A stretch of DNA of 64,000 nt. It comes from JAXGOI01 sp040767605. Lineage in GTDB: Bacteria > Bacillota > Dehalobacteriia > UBA4068. Below are positions 62,340 through 64,000 of this stretch, in pieces. The notes under the pieces are model-generated. The model was not told the DNA's origin. It ran no database searches and saw only the letters and a list, made by a program, of their open reading frames with translations. The translations under genes were made by a program, and so were the position numbers. Within the stretch, counting starts at the first letter, position 1, and every line of letters begins with the position of its first letter. The stretch is from the NCBI GenBank assembly GCA_040767605.1, contig JAXGOI010000001.1, forward strand, positions 1,488,001-1,552,000, in the 5' to 3' direction.

Positions 62340-62369
62340 AAAGTGGGGCAAAGTGGTTTGAAGTAGAGG
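62340..62369 (+). promoter_or_regulatory. MraZ-box array (three 10-bp repeats)
   Basis: AAAGTGGGGC, AAAGTGGTTT and GAAGTAGAGG follow each other with an exact 10-bp period, 44 bases before the mraZ start. MraZ is known to bind arrays of AAAGTG or GTGGG-type repeats in front of its own operon. The third copy is diverged. Autoregulation of the cluster is predicted. Confidence 0.75.
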
Positions 62370-62412
62370 GTAATTTACTTATCCGAAGAATAGCTAGGGA
62401 GGCAGCCTGCTA

Positions 62413-62850
62413 ATGCTAATGGGAGAGTTTCAACATTCCATTGATAATAAAGGGCGTGTAATAGTACCGGCAAAATTCCGGGAGGAGCTGGGCCCCAGGT
62501 TTATCCTTACAAAAGGCCTGGATAATTGCCTTTTTGCCTACCCCTTGGAAGAGTGGAATGCCGTAGTTGCCAATTTGCGCCAGCTTTCCTTCACTAAGGC
62601 GGATGCCAGAGCCTTCTCCCGCTTTTTCTTTTCCGGCGCCGATGAGGTGGAAACGGATAAGCAGGGCAGAATTTTAATTGCCCCCCATTTGCGGCAATAT
62701 GCTTCATTAGATAAAGAAATTGTAATAATCGGTGTTTCCTCCCGCATGGAAATTTGGGATAAGGAGGCCTGGTCGGCATATCGCAGCAGCGCCGATAGCC
62801 AGTATGAAGAAATCGCTGAAAAGGTGACGGATTGGGATATAGGGATTTAG
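62413..62850 (+). CDS. mraZ: Transcriptional regulator MraZ
   Basis: A 145-residue protein with two SpoVT-AbrB-like domains (MGEFQHSIDNKGRVIVPAKF and GADEVETDKQGRILIAPHLR). MraZ forms rings and controls its own operon, usually mraZ-rsmH-ftsL-pbp-mur genes. ATG at 62413 is chosen, with AGGGAGG upstream. The array at 62340 is its likely operator. rsmH begins 11 bases downstream. Confidence 0.96.
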   Translation: MLMGEFQHSIDNKGRVIVPAKFREELGPRFILTKGLDNCLFAYPLEEWNAVVANLRQLSFTKADARAFSRFFFSGADEVETDKQGRILIAPHLRQYASLDKEIVIIGVSSRMEIWDKEAWSAYRSSADSQYEEIAEKVTDWDIGI

Positions 62851-62861
62851 GCGGTGAAAAT

Positions 62862-63800
62862 ATGAGTCAATTTCAGCATAAGCCGATTATGGTAAACCAG
62901 GTTATTGAGGCCCTTAAACCTAAAAACGAAGGCATTTATATAGATTGCACTCTAGGGGGCGGAGGCCATTCCAAAGCTATTTTAGAGGCCAGCTCTCCCC
63001 AGGGTAAATTAATTGCCATAGATAGAGATGAGGATGCCTTAATTGCCGGGGGCAATAATTTAAAAGAATTCGGTTCAAGAATTACCCTGGTAAAAGATAA
63101 ATTTTCTAATCTTAAGGCTATCGGCCTTGAGTATGCCCCCCGGGGCGCGGACGGGATAATTATGGATATCGGGGTTTCGTCTTATCAATTAGATGAAAAA
63201 AACCGGGGTTTTTCCTATATGCAGGACAGCGCCTTGGATATGCGTATGGATCAAAGCCAGCGCATGACGGCCCAGTTAATTGTAAATACCTATACAAAAG
63301 AGGAATTGGCGGATATATTTTACCGCTACGGTGAGGAAAAGTGGGCAAAAAGAATTGCCGAATTTATTATTGAAGGCCGCCGCCAATTACCTATAGTAAG
63401 TACGGGGCAGCTGGTGGAAATAATAAAAAGGGCCGTGCCCAAAGGAGCCAGAGAAAGGGATCAGCACCCGGCTAAAAGGGTTTTTCAGGCTTTAAGAATT
63501 GAAGTAAACGGGGAATTAAAAGAGCTGGAAACAGCCTTGGATTCCGCCAAAGATATTTTAAAGCCCGGGGGAAGGCTTGCCGTAATTACCTTTCATTCTC
63601 TGGAAGACAGAATTGTAAAAGAAAAGTTTAAATATTTTGCCGCAGATTGCATTTGCCCGCCTAATTTACCGATTTGCGCCTGTAATAAAGAGGCCGAGGC
63701 AAAAATAATTACCAGAAGGCCCATTATACCCCCGGAGGCCGAGATTAAAGAAAACCCCAGGGCAAGAAGTGCAAAAATGCGGATTTTAGAAAAGTTCTAA
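62862..63800 (+). CDS. rsmH: 16S rRNA (cytosine-1402 N4)-methyltransferase
   Basis: RsmH (MraW) methylates C1402 of 16S rRNA. The 312-residue protein has HKPIMVNQVIEALKPKNEG, YIDCTLGGGGHSKAIL, the DGIIMDIGVSSYQLD block, DMRMDQSQRMTAQLIVNTYT and, near the C-terminus, LAVITFHSLEDRIVKEKFK. ATG at 62862 follows AGGCGGTG; a frame-open ATG ten codons earlier has no site. It lies between mraZ and ftsL, the standard order. Confidence 0.96.
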   Translation: MSQFQHKPIMVNQVIEALKPKNEGIYIDCTLGGGGHSKAILEASSPQGKLIAIDRDEDALIAGGNNLKEFGSRITLVKDKFSNLKAIGLEYAPRGADGIIMDIGVSSYQLDEKNRGFSYMQDSALDMRMDQSQRMTAQLIVNTYTKEELADIFYRYGEEKWAKRIAEFIIEGRRQLPIVSTGQLVEIIKRAVPKGARERDQHPAKRVFQALRIEVNGELKELETALDSAKDILKPGGRLAVITFHSLEDRIVKEKFKYFAADCICPPNLPICACNKEAEAKIITRRPIIPPEAEIKENPRARSAKMRILEKF

Positions 63801-63821
63801 GGCGGAAGGAGGGAGCATAAA

Positions 63822-64000
63822 TTGTTAGCAGCTAGAGCTAATCAGGCCTGGGTAAACAAAGAAGATTATTCTAAAGAGCGAAGTATTGAATATATCAGGG
63901 AAAAGCAGCGCCAAAAAGAAATTGCCCAAATTAAAAAGCGCCAGGCAAAGGAAAACTCTCTCCGCAAGGATAGAGCCAAAATTGCCGGCCTAGTGTTTTG
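63822..64000 (+). CDS. ftsL: Cell-division protein FtsL-like, N-terminal part
   Basis: TTG at 63822 with GGAGGGAG upstream opens a frame that runs off the right edge. The visible part is hydrophilic and basic (LAARANQAWVNKEDYSKERS, then KKRQAKENSLRKDRAKIAGL) and reaches the start of a hydrophobic stretch (LVF). FtsL/septum-formation initiators have this cytoplasmic basic segment before one membrane helix, and the position after rsmH fits. Identity rests mainly on position. Confidence 0.7.
   Translation, partial: MLAARANQAWVNKEDYSKERSIEYIREKQRQKEIAQIKKRQAKENSLRKDRAKIAGLVF

Overview
The window reads as a chromosomal stretch of an uncultured or little-studied Gram-positive anaerobe of the Clostridia. 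Reasons are the gene set and order (uppS-cdsA-ytvI-dxr-rseP-ispG-proS, recA-recX-rny-ymdB, dprA-topA-trmFO-xerC-hslV-hslU, rpsB-tsf-pyrH-frr, mraZ-rsmH-ftsL), an [FeFe]-hydrogenase maturase, a YtvI-type sporulation membrane protein, strong GGAGG ribosome sites, frequent TTG/GTG starts and AT-rich spacers. I cannot place it below class level.

Layout. Bases 1-1760 are a remnant of a mobile element: a gene running off the left edge, a divergent Xre regulator with a palindromic operator candidate, a SymE-like toxin with a small partner gene, a promoter followed by a structured leader with an intrinsic terminator, and the N-terminal piece of a primase-like protein. This piece is joined near 1760 to a 5'-truncated gene with two PepSY repeats. 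From 3 kb onward the content is chromosomal: serine synthesis (serC-serA), a DUF1540 mini-protein, a secreted CAP protein, hydE, a TVP38 membrane protein, an orphan indolepyruvate oxidoreductase beta subunit, an ABC-F ATPase, FMN riboswitch-ribU, DUF1015 and comM. Between comM and dprA sits a three-gene block: an alpha/beta hydrolase, a membrane-anchored MurF-like ligase and a Ddl-like ligase with unusual substrate-site residues.

From 19.6 to 30.6 kb come DNA uptake, topology and tRNA modification, the HslUV protease and the translation genes. From 30.7 to 39.7 kb a ferredoxin precedes the isoprenoid/envelope lipid genes, proS and a gamma-carbonic anhydrase. From 39.8 to 50 kb there are LexA-boxed recA, recX, RNase Y, ymdB, a dipeptidase, a PHP phosphoesterase, a degenerate CobS-like protein, guaB and an LCP ligase. 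From 50 to 62 kb there are radC, dnaE, gdhA, a DUF1858 protein, a LysM protein, lplA, a YlbF-family protein, a PerR-type regulator, a TPR protein, an M20 amidohydrolase and a COG2426 membrane protein. The right edge enters the division/cell-wall cluster (mraZ, rsmH, start of ftsL), with a 10-bp periodic MraZ-box array ahead of mraZ.

The most interesting items are the hydrolase/MurF-like/Ddl-like block, the fusion junction near 1760, the structured leader at 1228-1370, the mutually exclusive hairpins between tsf and pyrH, the leader terminator before rny, the MraZ-box array, and a recurring habit of short tandem repeats at gene starts and in spacers. No rRNA, tRNA, CRISPR array or intact transposase was seen.
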